A stretch of DNA of 41,031 bases from Pseudomonadota bacterium (GTDB lineage: Bacteria > Pseudomonadota > Gammaproteobacteria > JAKAQQ01): contig JAKCBQ010000001.1 in assembly GCA_021839245.1 (NCBI GenBank), positions 1-41,031 on the forward strand, given 5' to 3'. Positions within the stretch are counted from its first letter, which is position 1. Each line of letters begins with the position of its first letter. Made by a program: the position numbers and the translations under genes. The notes below the pieces were generated by a model. That model ran no database searches. It saw only the letters and a program-made list of their open reading frames with translations, and was not told the origin of the DNA. Positions 22,562 through 30,900 of this stretch are shown here, in pieces.

Positions 22562-24595
22562 TCAGCTCGGGGTTTCGAGGAGTGCCGTCCAGCCCGGATC
22601 GGGACGGAAGCGCTCGCCGTGGCGTTTCTCGAGCTCTTGCAGGCGCTCGTACACACGAGCCGCCCCGGTCTCCCGGATGTAGGTCAAAGGACCGCCGCGG
22701 AAGGGAGCGAACCCCGTACCGAAAATGACTCCGGCGTCGATGAGGTCGTCGTCCGTGGCGATCCCCTCGCGCCGGCACGCCACGCTCTCGTTGAGGAACG
22801 GGTAAAGGAGGCGGTCGGTGAGGTCCCCGTGTGCGAGTCGGGCGAGAGAGGTGTTCTTTTCGGGTTGACCCTTGCGGTAGGTGTAAAAGCCGCGCCCGTT
22901 CTTCTTGCCGAGTCGGCCGGCGGCGACGAGTTCCTCGAGTTTCTGGGGAATGACTTTGCGGAACTCGGCGGCGAAGACCTTGCTCACCGAGAGGGCGACG
23001 TCGAGACCGACCGTGTCCGCCAGTTCGATCGGGCCCATCGGCATGCCGTAACGCAGTGCGGCCTCGTCGACCGCCTCGGGGGGGATCCCCTCCATGACGG
23101 CCAGGATTGCTTCGTTCATGTAGGGCATGAGGACGCGATTGACGAGGAAGCCTGGGGCGCTTTTGACCGGGAGCGGCAGGCGATCGATGTGGCGCACGAA
23201 CGCGAGGGCGTGGGCGACGGCCTCGGGGCTCGTGCCGGCCGCGTGGACGACTTCGACGAGCGGCATCTTGGCGACGGGATTGAAGAAGTGTACGCCCACG
23301 AGACGGCCGGGATCGGCCAGTTCGCCCGAGAGCTTCTCGAGTTTGAGGCTCGAGGTGTTCGTGGCGAAGAGGGCCCCCGGCTTGAGGCGGGGTTCGATCG
23401 TCCGGTACAGGGCTTTTTTGGCGTCGAGATCCTCGTAGATGGCTTCGATCACCACATCGGCTTCGGCGACCCCGGCTCCCTCGACGTCGGGACGCAGGCG
23501 CGCGGCGGTCGAAGCGCGTTCCTGCTCGTCCGTCGAACGCCTGGCGAAGAGTTTCTGAGCGCGCTCGAGAGCGGGCTGGATGTAGCGCATTTCGCGGTCC
23601 TGGAGCGTCACCTCAAAGCCCTTGACGGCGCACCAGGCGGCGATGTCGCCGCCCATGACACCGGCGCCGACGACGTGCACCCGGCGGACGGCAAGATCTT
23701 TCTTCTTGCCGAGGCCCTTGAGCCGATCTTGCAGGAGAAAGACCCGAACGAGATTGCGGGCGGTGGACCCGAGCATGAGCTGGGCGATCGAATGCGCCTC
23801 GGCGGCGTAGTGGGCCTTGGTGCCCGAGGCGCCGTATTGCTCCCAGAGCCCCACAATGGCGTACGGAGCCGGGTAATGCTCGCGGCGGACCCGGGCGGCG
23901 AGGCCACGGCGGATCCGCGGCGCGAGAAGGCGCCGCATGGGGACGGTTTCGGCGAGGCGCGCCAAGAGCGGCGGCCGGTGCGGGGAGGGACGGGTGCGCA
24001 GGATCTCGCGCGCGAGGGTGTCGAGCTCCGCACGGGGTCCGATCCGATCGACGAGACCGGCGGCGAGGGCCTTACGGGCGTTCAGGCTCGAGCCACGCAG
24101 CATGAGATCCATGGCGCCGAAGACCCCGAGGAGGCGTACGCTGCGCACCGTGCCGCCGAATCCGGGGTGAATGCCGAGTTTGACTTCGGGGAGACCCAGC
24201 TGGGTCGCGCCTTCGTCACTGGCGATACGGTAACGGCAGGCCAGAGCGAGTTCAAGCCCGCCGCCCAAGGCAAAGCCGTGAATCGCGGCGACGGTGGGGA
24301 AGGGAAGGTTTTCGAGTTCGAGGAACGCTTCCTGGCCCTGCTGGATGAGGGAGAGAGCCTCCTCGGCACTTTTGAGGGTGGTGAACTCCTTGATGTCCGC
24401 CCCGGCGATGAAACCGGAGGGTTTCCCCGAGCGGACGACGAGGCCGCGGGGTTTTTCGGAGGCGATCTCGCGTAAGAGCGGGGGCAGCTCCGCGACGACC
24501 TCACGGCTCAGAGTGTTCGCGGGAGCGTCTTTTTTGTCGAGCGTGAGCCAGGCGATGGCGTCGTCGTCGATACGGTAAGACCAGTGCGAAGCCAT
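22562..24595 (-). CDS. Bifunctional enoyl-CoA hydratase / 3-hydroxyacyl-CoA dehydrogenase (FadB/FadJ-like alpha subunit)
   Basis: A 677-residue fatty acid oxidation multienzyme. The N-terminal crotonase domain (1-190) has the oxyanion-hole segment IAGADIKEF, catalytic glutamates E115 (GGGLELALAC) and E137 (GLPEVKLGIHPGFGGT). The NAD domain has VVGAGVMGGDIA (308-319), and the dehydrogenase site has H436 in GVHFFNP. The C-terminal helical domain has the GRLGKKNGRGFY and IFGTGFAPFRGGP segments seen in FadJ/FadB. The start ATG 24595 is well supported (AAGGGGGA 9 bp upstream, -10 at 24634). No thiolase (fadA/fadI) is adjacent, which is unusual; a thioesterase gene follows instead. Confidence 0.93.
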   Translation of the reverse strand: MASHWSYRIDDDAIAWLTLDKKDAPANTLSREVVAELPPLLREIASEKPRGLVVRSGKPSGFIAGADIKEFTTLKSAEEALSLIQQGQEAFLELENLPFPTVAAIHGFALGGGLELALACRYRIASDEGATQLGLPEVKLGIHPGFGGTVRSVRLLGVFGAMDLMLRGSSLNARKALAAGLVDRIGPRAELDTLAREILRTRPSPHRPPLLARLAETVPMRRLLAPRIRRGLAARVRREHYPAPYAIVGLWEQYGASGTKAHYAAEAHSIAQLMLGSTARNLVRVFLLQDRLKGLGKKKDLAVRRVHVVGAGVMGGDIAAWCAVKGFEVTLQDREMRYIQPALERAQKLFARRSTDEQERASTAARLRPDVEGAGVAEADVVIEAIYEDLDAKKALYRTIEPRLKPGALFATNTSSLKLEKLSGELADPGRLVGVHFFNPVAKMPLVEVVHAAGTSPEAVAHALAFVRHIDRLPLPVKSAPGFLVNRVLMPYMNEAILAVMEGIPPEAVDEAALRYGMPMGPIELADTVGLDVALSVSKVFAAEFRKVIPQKLEELVAAGRLGKKNGRGFYTYRKGQPEKNTSLARLAHGDLTDRLLYPFLNESVACRREGIATDDDLIDAGVIFGTGFAPFRGGPLTYIRETGAARVYERLQELEKRHGERFRPDPGWTALLETPS

Positions 24596-24628
24596 GCGGG
24601 TATTCCCCCTTGTGGGTGCGACCCGTCC

Positions 24629-24634
24629 ATTATA
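24629..24634 (-). promoter_or_regulatory. -10 box (TATAAT) for the fadB-like gene
   Basis: A perfect TATAAT on the minus strand lies 33 bp upstream of the start codon, in the 57-bp gap after the glycosylase gene. No strong -35 is visible. Confidence 0.5.
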
Positions 24635-24652
24635 GGAGCGGATTCCTTCCGC

Positions 24653-25279
24653 TCAGTAGGACACGGGTTTCGGGTCGAGGCTTCTCCAGAGGTACCAGGT
24701 CGCGACGGTGCACCAGGGTCGCCAGCGGTTCCGGAGGTGCTGGATCCCTTCCACCCTGGTGTAGCTGGCCCCGTAGTGACGCTCCACCCCTTTGCGGAGG
24801 CCGAGATCGGCGGCCGGAAGAACGTTTGGCCGCAGGAGGTGGAAAATGAGAAACATCTCGGCCGTCCACCGCCCGATCCCGGAAAATTCTGTCAGTTCCG
24901 CAACGATGTCGTCATCGGTCATGTTCCGCCAGCGGCGCGGCCGGATCGCACCTGCGGCGAACCCGTCGGCGAGTCCCCGGAGGTAACGGGCCTTGTTGCG
25001 CGAGAGGCCGCAGTGGCGGAGCTCCCTTTCGGCCATGGCCGCGACACGCGCGGCCGTGACGCGGCCCGTCCGGACCCGCAGGCGGTCCCAGACGCTTTGG
25101 GCGGCGGAGACGGAAATTTGTTGACCGACGATCGAGCGGGCCAGGGTCTCGAAGGCGTGACCGCGGCATTGCAGGTGCCCGCTGTGGCCCTGGATGAGGG
25201 CGGCGAGGATCCGGTCGCGCCCGCTCAGCTCGCGGCAGGCGTCCGCCCAGTAGGGTGGGGGAAGCGAGGAGGCCCGCAT
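24653..25279 (-). CDS. DNA-3-methyladenine glycosylase II (AlkA-like, HhH-GPD)
   Basis: A 208-residue base-excision repair glycosylase removing alkylated purines. The start YWADACRELSGRDRILAALIQGHSG and FETLARSIVGQQISVSAAQSVWDRL match the AlkA/MAG family. The helix-hairpin-helix is EFSGIGRWTAEMFLIF (131-146), and the catalytic aspartate is D158 in LPAADLGLRKG. No C-terminal FeS cysteines, so it is not an EndoIII/MutY type. It lacks the AlkA N-terminal beta domain, as in the short Mag1-like forms. It follows an EEP-family gene by 12 bp and is probably in the same transcript. Confidence 0.9.
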   Translation of the reverse strand: MRASSLPPPYWADACRELSGRDRILAALIQGHSGHLQCRGHAFETLARSIVGQQISVSAAQSVWDRLRVRTGRVTAARVAAMAERELRHCGLSRNKARYLRGLADGFAAGAIRPRRWRNMTDDDIVAELTEFSGIGRWTAEMFLIFHLLRPNVLPAADLGLRKGVERHYGASYTRVEGIQHLRNRWRPWCTVATWYLWRSLDPKPVSY

Positions 25280-25291
25280 GCGGCACGCCCC

Positions 25292-26113
25292 TCAGCCGTG
25301 TGTGGGTACGGCATGGCGGTCGACGGGGGGGATCGTGGCCCCGCTCGCTCCCGCTTTTTTCCGGGTGACGATCGTCTCCTCGGGGATGAGAAGATCGCAG
25401 ACGAGTGGCCTGTGATCCGAATAGAAAATCTCCGGAATGCGGCAGGAAACGACGTCGATCTCCTCACTCACGAGGACGAAATCGAGTTCCTTGCGCGGAC
25501 GCCGGCTGGGGTAGGTGGGAAGACGCTCGGTGTTGGCACTTTTGAGACGCGTCGCCGCGGCGAAGAGATCGAGCTCCCAGGGGCCGTGGAGGGTGTTGAA
25601 GTCGCCGGCGACGATGACCGGTTTGCGCACGCCCTCGACGAGGGTATGAAGGTCGCGGAGCTGGATTTGACGGTGGCGGTATTTGAGCGAAAGGTGCACG
25701 AGAAAAATGCTGCAGAGCCCGAGATCGAGCTCGATCACGAGGCGTTTGACGCCCGTGTCGAAGTAGTGGTAACGGGCGGCGGCCCCGCGCCGGGTCACGA
25801 AGGCGTTGGCCTGTTTGCGGGCGACGGGAATGCGCTGGGTGATCGTGTTCGGTGCGTACTTGCATTCGTAATGCGCTTCATGCGCTTCGTGCCCACCGAG
25901 ACTTTCGGCGATCGCGACGGCCTGATTGACCGCGCCGTTGCGCATCGAGCCCGTGTCGACCTCGACGAGGGCGGCCACATCCGGCCGCGTCGTGCGGAGG
26001 AAATTGACGACGCCCGTAAAGGGCGCGAGGGACGGCGACGGTGTCAGGGTCAGACTGGCGCCGGTGCCCATGCCGTAGCGGATGTTGTAGAGAACGAGGC
26101 GAAGAGGAGTCAC
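25292..26113 (-). CDS. Endonuclease/exonuclease/phosphatase (EEP) family hydrolase
   Basis: A 273-residue metal-dependent phosphodiesterase fold. LVLYNIRYG (N-terminal metal Asn), ALVEVDTGS (metal Glu), FLVHLSLKY, VIVAGDFNT (catalytic Asp-Asn), LDFVLVS and YSDHRPLVCDL (Asp-His pair) make up all the EEP motifs. The substrate could be DNA (AP sites), lipids or other phosphodiesters; the missing signal peptide and the adjacent DNA glycosylase favour a repair-type or cytosolic role, but this is inference. The start is GTG 26113, with a TAGAAT -10 about 30 bp upstream. Confidence 0.85.
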   Translation of the reverse strand: MTPLRLVLYNIRYGMGTGASLTLTPSPSLAPFTGVVNFLRTTRPDVAALVEVDTGSMRNGAVNQAVAIAESLGGHEAHEAHYECKYAPNTITQRIPVARKQANAFVTRRGAAARYHYFDTGVKRLVIELDLGLCSIFLVHLSLKYRHRQIQLRDLHTLVEGVRKPVIVAGDFNTLHGPWELDLFAAATRLKSANTERLPTYPSRRPRKELDFVLVSEEIDVVSCRIPEIFYSDHRPLVCDLLIPEETIVTRKKAGASGATIPPVDRHAVPTHG

Positions 26114-26141
26114 GGACGAGTGCGGTGTCGCGCCTAGACCA

Positions 26142-26147
26142 ATTCTA
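26142..26147 (-). promoter_or_regulatory. Possible -10 box (TAGAAT) for the EEP-glycosylase pair
   Basis: TAGAAT on the minus strand lies 29 bp before the EEP start. A TTGGCA lies upstream, but only 13 bp away; a GTGTTG at 16 bp is the better-placed, weaker -35. Confidence 0.35.
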
Positions 26148-26367
26148 CTCCCGCGGGGACTGCCAACACCGCCCGGGGCCGCGAATTTCCGGTGGGAGAC
26201 CGAGCTGAGAACTTCCGGACTTCGAGGGGGCGTATCCCCGCCGTGCGAGAGGGCCCGGTGTGAGAACCGAGCTCACTCCGAGCCCGCCGCCCATCGGTGG
26301 TCCTCGAGCCAAGGCGGGAACCCCTCCACGTGGCCCGCGGGACGGGGAGCGTCGGAGTGGAGAACGG

Positions 26368-26396
26368 TTGCGCGGCTTCTCGCGGCGGCCTAGACT
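26368..26396 (+). promoter_or_regulatory. Promoter of the glucokinase gene
   Basis: TTGCGC (26368-26373), a 17-bp spacer, and TAGACT (26391-26396), 31 bp before the GTG start. The spacing is ideal and each hexamer matches consensus at four of six positions. Confidence 0.5.
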
Positions 26397-26427
26397 GACG
26401 ACGCCGTTTTGATCCCGGAGCCCGTCG

Positions 26428-27396
26428 GTGTCTCGAGCCACTTCCGACCGTCCGCTTCTTCTGGCCGGTGACATCGGCGGGACCAAAGCCCTTCTCGAAC
26501 TCTCCGTCCCGGGCGACGGAACGTACGATGTCCTCCATCGGGCCGAGCTCCCCTCGGGTGACCACGCGAGCCTCGAGGACCTCGTGCGCTCTTTCCTCGA
26601 CCAAGCGCCGAGGCGAGCGGTTGGCGTCGCCTGCTTTTCCGTGGCGGCACCGATCGTGGGGGGGCGGGGACGTTTCACCAATCTCCCCTGGACCCTCGAT
26701 GAAAGCGTCCTCGCCCGCACGCTGGGCCTGCCCAAGGCCGTCCTCCTCAACGATTTCGTCGCGGCTTGTTACGGCGTCGACGACGTCGGGCCCAAAGAAC
26801 GACTCACTCTTGCGTGCGGCACTCCCGACCCGGAAGCTCCCCGTCTCGTCGTCGGGGCGGGAACCGGCCTCGGTCAGGCGTTCCTCCTGCCCGGACCCTG
26901 CGGACCGCGCGCGTTTCCGAGCGAAGGGGGGCACAGCGGCTTCGCTCCGCGCGGGGCGGACGATCACGCGCTCCACCGGTTTCTTCTCGACCGTTACGGA
27001 GAACGTGTGAGCCAAGAGCGTGTCCTGAGCGGTGAGGGCCTTGCTCTACTCGAGGCTTTCCTGAGCGGAGAGGAGCCGCGTGCTCCCGAGGCGGTCACGA
27101 CCGGCGCGGGGGCGGGGGAACCCCAGGCCGTGGCGGCCGTCCGCCTGTTCCTCGCTCTCTACGGGAGTTACGTCGGCGATGCGGCGCTCGAGTTCCTTCC
27201 CCGTGGGGGGATCTATGTGGCGGGGGGGCTTGTCACCCACCTTCGCCCCTGGCTCGAGGGAGGGGAGTTCCTCGCGGGGTTCCTCGACAAGGGGCGGATG
27301 CGACCGATCGTCGAGGGCATGCCCCTTCACGTCGTTCTCGATCCCGCCCTCGAACTTCTTGGGGCGCGGCGTTACGCCCGGGAGAGCCTGCGGTAG
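26428..27396 (+). CDS. glk: ATP-dependent glucokinase
   Basis: A 322-residue sugar kinase of the E. coli Glk type, making glucose-6-phosphate. LLLAGDIGGTKALLEL is the phosphate-1 motif; NLPWTLDE and LLNDFVAACYGV hold the sugar-binding and catalytic Asp region; VVGAGTGLGQAFL is the adenosine/phosphate-2 motif; and FPSEGGHSGFAP is the conserved Glu-His-containing segment. The GTG start follows CCGGAG at 7 bp. The 3' end overlaps the convergent glgA by 25 bp. With glgA/B/C, pgl and zwf nearby, it likely feeds glucose units from glycogen turnover into glucose-6-phosphate. Confidence 0.93.
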   Translation: MSRATSDRPLLLAGDIGGTKALLELSVPGDGTYDVLHRAELPSGDHASLEDLVRSFLDQAPRRAVGVACFSVAAPIVGGRGRFTNLPWTLDESVLARTLGLPKAVLLNDFVAACYGVDDVGPKERLTLACGTPDPEAPRLVVGAGTGLGQAFLLPGPCGPRAFPSEGGHSGFAPRGADDHALHRFLLDRYGERVSQERVLSGEGLALLEAFLSGEEPRAPEAVTTGAGAGEPQAVAAVRLFLALYGSYVGDAALEFLPRGGIYVAGGLVTHLRPWLEGGEFLAGFLDKGRMRPIVEGMPLHVVLDPALELLGARRYARESLR

Positions 27397-28769
27397 AGCG
27401 CTTCGTAGCTCGGGATCCGCCGTGCCCAGCCGAGCCTCTGTGTCATGGCCCGGCGAGCGAGAGTGTGCCAGAGTTCGGGCGCAGCGATGAGGTTGCGGGC
27501 CGCCCGAACCGTCGCGATGAAAGCCTCGGGGGTCGGGTCCGCGAAGACGAACCCGTTGCCCAAGGGACTCCGGCGGACGTCGATCACCGTGTCCCGAAGC
27601 CCTCCACTCGCGCAGACGACGGGAATAGCCCCGTAGCGCAGAGCCTCGAGCTGGACGAGGCCACAGGGTTCGTGCCGCGACGGCATGAGGAGAAGATCGG
27701 CGGCGCCGAGAAGCCGGTGCGCTTCGCGATCGTCGTAGGCGAGGCGCGCACGCCAGCGACCCTCCGGAGCGGGGGCGGTGCGCAGGATGGTCTCGTAGTG
27801 GGGGTCCCCGCGCCCCAGGATCGCCAGGTTCAGTCCGAGCTCCTCGAGTTCGCAAAGCAGTGCAAGAAGGAGGTCAATGCCCTTGTCGTGGACCAGACGA
27901 CCGATGTAGACGGCCAGGGGGTCGTTAACCGTGGGAAACCCCCAGCGTGCGGCGAGCTCACGGCGGAGTTCATTTTTGCGTGCGAGCGTGCGCGGCCCAA
28001 ACCCGCGGCCGAGGGCGGGGTCGCATCGGGGATCCCAGCGTTGCGTGTCGAGACCGTTGACGATCCCGACGAGACCGTGCGGGCGGGCGCGAAGACACTG
28101 CGCCAGAGCATCGTCGGTCGCGAGAATCTCCTCCGCATAGCCGGGGCTCACGGTCTGGACGATGTCGGACGTGGCCACGCCGATTCCCAGAAACGTGGGC
28201 GGGTTCTCGTCCGCGACAGCCGGAAGAGAGAGATCCGGAAAGAGATCGGCGAGCGCCCGCGCGCTCGTCTCGCCGCGGTAGCGGAAATTGTGCACCGTGA
28301 GAAGCGTCCGGGGCCGGTGCTTCCCACCCCGGACGAGTGCGGCGGCGGGCGCGGTGTGCCAGTCGTTCAGATGAAGGATCTCGGCTCTCTCGCGATCTGC
28401 CCGCTCGGCGCAGGCGCGGGAGAAGAGGGCGAAGCGGAGGTGAAGATCCGCGGCCGGTCGGCCTTCGGCATCCGTATAGGGTCCGCCCGCCTCGGGGTTG
28501 AGGGCGGGTCCGCTCAGGAAGAGATGGCGAAGACCATCGGCCGTGCCCTCGCGCCAGGAGTAGTCCCGAAGAGCGGGGTCGTCGAGGGCCGGTCCGGGAC
28601 GGAGGTCGTGGAGAGAACGGAGATCACCGTAGGCGGGGAGGAGCACCGTCACTCGGTGGCCGCGCCGCGCCAGGGCCAAGGGGAAGGAGTAGGCCACTTC
28701 TCCGAGACCGCCGGTCGTCACGAACGGCCAGCGTTCGGCGCATGCGTAGAAGATCGTGAACGGCCTCAC
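27372..28769 (-). CDS. glgA: Glycogen synthase (GT5), ADP-glucose type
   Basis: A 465-residue GT5 starch/glycogen synthase. GTG 28769 forms a GTGA overlap with the glgB stop and gives the proper N-terminus (FTIFYACAERWPFVTTGGLGEVAYS). The family motif K-x-G-G-L reads T-T-G-G-L here, so the usual N-terminal lysine is Thr. Other landmarks are intact: HLNDWHTA, TVHNFRYRG, TVSPGYAEEI, GIVNGLDTQRWDP, YIGRLVHDKGIDLL, and MPSRHEPCGLVQLEALRYGAIPVV, which holds the E-x7-E motif and the STGGL-like region (ASGGL). It is translated after glgB in one operon. The role as a glycogen synthase is strong from family and context; the donor may differ because of the lysine change. Confidence 0.9.
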   Translation of the reverse strand: MRPFTIFYACAERWPFVTTGGLGEVAYSFPLALARRGHRVTVLLPAYGDLRSLHDLRPGPALDDPALRDYSWREGTADGLRHLFLSGPALNPEAGGPYTDAEGRPAADLHLRFALFSRACAERADRERAEILHLNDWHTAPAAALVRGGKHRPRTLLTVHNFRYRGETSARALADLFPDLSLPAVADENPPTFLGIGVATSDIVQTVSPGYAEEILATDDALAQCLRARPHGLVGIVNGLDTQRWDPRCDPALGRGFGPRTLARKNELRRELAARWGFPTVNDPLAVYIGRLVHDKGIDLLLALLCELEELGLNLAILGRGDPHYETILRTAPAPEGRWRARLAYDDREAHRLLGAADLLLMPSRHEPCGLVQLEALRYGAIPVVCASGGLRDTVIDVRRSPLGNGFVFADPTPEAFIATVRAARNLIAAPELWHTLARRAMTQRLGWARRIPSYEALYRRLSRA

Positions 28770-30649
28770 CGCGGCGACCCGAAGAGGAGCGAGGAAAACG
28801 GCGGTAGGTCGATGAGGAGACCGGATCCCGGAGCCCCTCCTCCTCCGCGGACGCACCGCCCCCGCCCCCGTCCGCCGAAGACGCGGGCGTCCGTTGAGAG
28901 AAGAAGGCGCCAGGCCTTCCCAGGCGCCTCCAGGGCGAGATCGCGCAGCATGCGCTGGCTTCCGTTGTGGACGACGAGAAGTCTCCCGTTGCGAACCGGT
29001 CGTTCGTAGGCGAGAACGAGCCGGTCATAGGGGTTCTGTGCGATCCAACGGGCGGCCTCCGCCGCTTTCCCGTCGAGCCAGCCTGCCCGACGCAGATGTC
29101 CGAGACGCGCGAGAAGGCGGGCGAAGGCCCGCCGCTCGGGATCTCTGGGGGGGGAGGGGGGCAGAGGAGGGCGGCGGTGATCCCACTCCTCGGTGGGGGC
29201 GTCTTCCTGCCCCATGAAGAGAAGGGGGCAACCCGGGTGTGTGAGAAAGAACGTGAAAAAAAGACGCAGGTTGGCCCAGCGGCGTTCGGGGTCGGCCGTG
29301 AGGAGTGTCCGCGGGGTGCCCTTGCCGTGAACGACTTCGTCGTGCGAGAGCGGCAGGATGATCGCCTCGGCCCCCGTGCGGGCGATGCGTGTGGACCACG
29401 CCCCGGGGTCGTCGCGGCGCCCCGCTTCGTTGGAGCGAAAAAACTTTCGGGCGGCGTGGATCCATCCGCAATCCCAACACATGTCGAACCCGAGTCCACC
29501 GCTCAGCGGCGGATCGTTCACACCCGGCCAGTTGCTCGATTCCTCGGCGATGAGGACCGCCCCCGGGCGTCGACGGCGGATGTCGTCCGTGAGGCGGCGA
29601 AGGAACCCCAGCCCCTCGATCGACTCGCGCCCGCCCCAGGCGTTGGGGTGCCAGCGACCCGTGGGGCGTGAGTAGTCGCGGTAGAGAATGGAAGAGACGG
29701 CGTCGATCCGCAGGCCGTCGAATCCGTAACGCTCGAGCCAGAAGAGGGCGCTCGAGAGGAGGAAGCTCTTGCTCACCCCTTCCCCGAAGTCGAACTCGAG
29801 GGTGCCCCAGTCCGGATGGCGACGGGCCGAGGGATCACGCGCTTCGTAAAGAGGCGCGCCGTCGAAAGCGGCAAGTCCGAAGCGGTCGACGGCAAAATGT
29901 CCACCGACCCAATCGAGAAGAACTCCGAGTCCCTCCCTGTGCAGGCCGTCGATGAGTGCGGCGAGGCCGTCCGGCCCGCCCACGCGCGCGGTCGGCGCGA
30001 AATAATGCGTGACTTGGTACCCCCAGGAGTCCGCGTGCGGGTATTCCGTGAGCGGCAGGAACTCGATGTGGGTGGCGCCGAGTCTCGAGGCGCGCCGCGC
30101 AAGGGCTCGGGCGGTTTCGTCCGCCGCAGCGGAGGGGGGGGTTCCGTTCCAGGACGGAAGATGAACCTCGTAGACGAGCCGCGGGGGCTCGCGGGTGAGC
30201 ACCGGCCGAGGGGGGGGGAGAGGACGAAGGACCGCGAGGGGGGTGGCCGGGGCGGAGGTCTCGAGCGCAAAGGGATCGGCCTTGATCCGTTTGACGCCGT
30301 TCAGGTCCCTGAGAACGTAGGCGTATCGGTCCCCGCTCCGCGCCTCGGGTGCGATCCCCCGCCAGAGACCGTCCGTATCCGGATGAAGGTTGTAGAGGAT
30401 CCTCGGGCGAGCTTCGGCCCGTGGCAGAAGGACGACCCCCACTTGACGCGCGCGCGGAGCGTAGAGGCGAAATGTGTAGCCTCCGTCGGGAGCGGGCTGC
30501 GGGGCCAGGAAATCGGCCGCCCGAAGATGTTCGCCGGCTAGGTAGAGGCGCATGTCCGCGCGGGCGTCGTAGGGGTCGGTTCGGGCGACTCGGCGCTCCT
30601 CCGGGCGAAACGCCAGAGGGTCGGGGGCGGAAACGGGAAGAGGCCTCAA
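28766..30649 (-). CDS. glgB: 1,4-alpha-glucan branching enzyme (GlgB/GH13-like)
   Basis: A 627-residue GH13 enzyme with an N-terminal CBM48-like domain (YTFRLYAPRARQVGVVLLP) and the catalytic barrel. WGYQVTHYFAPTAR matches the conserved N-terminal region. The catalytic residues are D316 (DGLRIDAVSS), E369 (LIAEESSNW) and D437 (PLSHDEVVHGKGT). TTG 30649 was chosen because GGAGG lies 6 bp upstream (30656-30660). A 'GlgB' usually reads KWNMGWMHD; here it is MCWDCGWIHAARKFF, a divergent stretch. Trehalohydrolase (TreZ) is the main alternative given the short N-terminus, but the AEESS and HDEVVHGK motifs fit a branching enzyme better. It is divergent from glgC and operonic with glgA. Confidence 0.85.
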   Translation of the reverse strand: MRPLPVSAPDPLAFRPEERRVARTDPYDARADMRLYLAGEHLRAADFLAPQPAPDGGYTFRLYAPRARQVGVVLLPRAEARPRILYNLHPDTDGLWRGIAPEARSGDRYAYVLRDLNGVKRIKADPFALETSAPATPLAVLRPLPPPRPVLTREPPRLVYEVHLPSWNGTPPSAAADETARALARRASRLGATHIEFLPLTEYPHADSWGYQVTHYFAPTARVGGPDGLAALIDGLHREGLGVLLDWVGGHFAVDRFGLAAFDGAPLYEARDPSARRHPDWGTLEFDFGEGVSKSFLLSSALFWLERYGFDGLRIDAVSSILYRDYSRPTGRWHPNAWGGRESIEGLGFLRRLTDDIRRRRPGAVLIAEESSNWPGVNDPPLSGGLGFDMCWDCGWIHAARKFFRSNEAGRRDDPGAWSTRIARTGAEAIILPLSHDEVVHGKGTPRTLLTADPERRWANLRLFFTFFLTHPGCPLLFMGQEDAPTEEWDHRRPPLPPSPPRDPERRAFARLLARLGHLRRAGWLDGKAAEAARWIAQNPYDRLVLAYERPVRNGRLLVVHNGSQRMLRDLALEAPGKAWRLLLSTDARVFGGRGRGRCVRGGGGAPGSGLLIDLPPFSSLLFGSPR

Positions 30650-30900
30650 CCTGCGCCTCCGGAGGGGTTCCTCAACCGCGGGTGCGACACCGCGTCGGCG
30701 GAGAGGGAATCGGGGGGAAGATGCGGGTGCTTGGAGTCGAGGCCACGGACATGACGGGCAGGCCTGCGGAGCGGCGAAGCGTGAGCCGACTCGGCTCCTC
30801 TTGGGCCTGGGAAGACGTGAAAACGGGGCATGGAATCCTGGGGGGTCGCGAGCATCTCCCCTTATCATAGGTTCCGATCAGCTCTTCGAGGGACGGACGG
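30650..30900. other. Divergent intergenic region between glgB and glgC
   Basis: Some 250 bp. The only promoter-like element is a TATCAT (30863-30868), which also reads as TATGAT on the other strand at 30869-30864; no clear -35 exists on either side. Short open frames here lack coding features. Confidence 0.35.

Larger units (their letters stand above)
26114..26427. other. Divergent intergenic region between the EEP gene and glk
   Basis: 314 bp with promoters at both ends (26142-26147 leftward; 26368-26396 rightward). The middle part (about 26160-26340) is GC-rich, and I see no gene, RNA or clear repeat there. Confidence 0.5.

Noticed and set aside
22541..24475. Very long (about 640-codon) open frame opposite the fadB-like gene
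   Set aside because: The minus-strand gene carries complete crotonase and dehydrogenase motifs and a promoter and Shine-Dalgarno; the plus-strand product has none.
26160..26340. Search for an RNA gene or repeat in the EEP-glk gap
   Set aside because: No stem array, tRNA-like fold or repeat was visible; only scattered GC-rich short pairs.
27465..29009. Long plus-strand open frame opposite glgA
   Set aside because: Antisense shadow of a clear GT5 gene.
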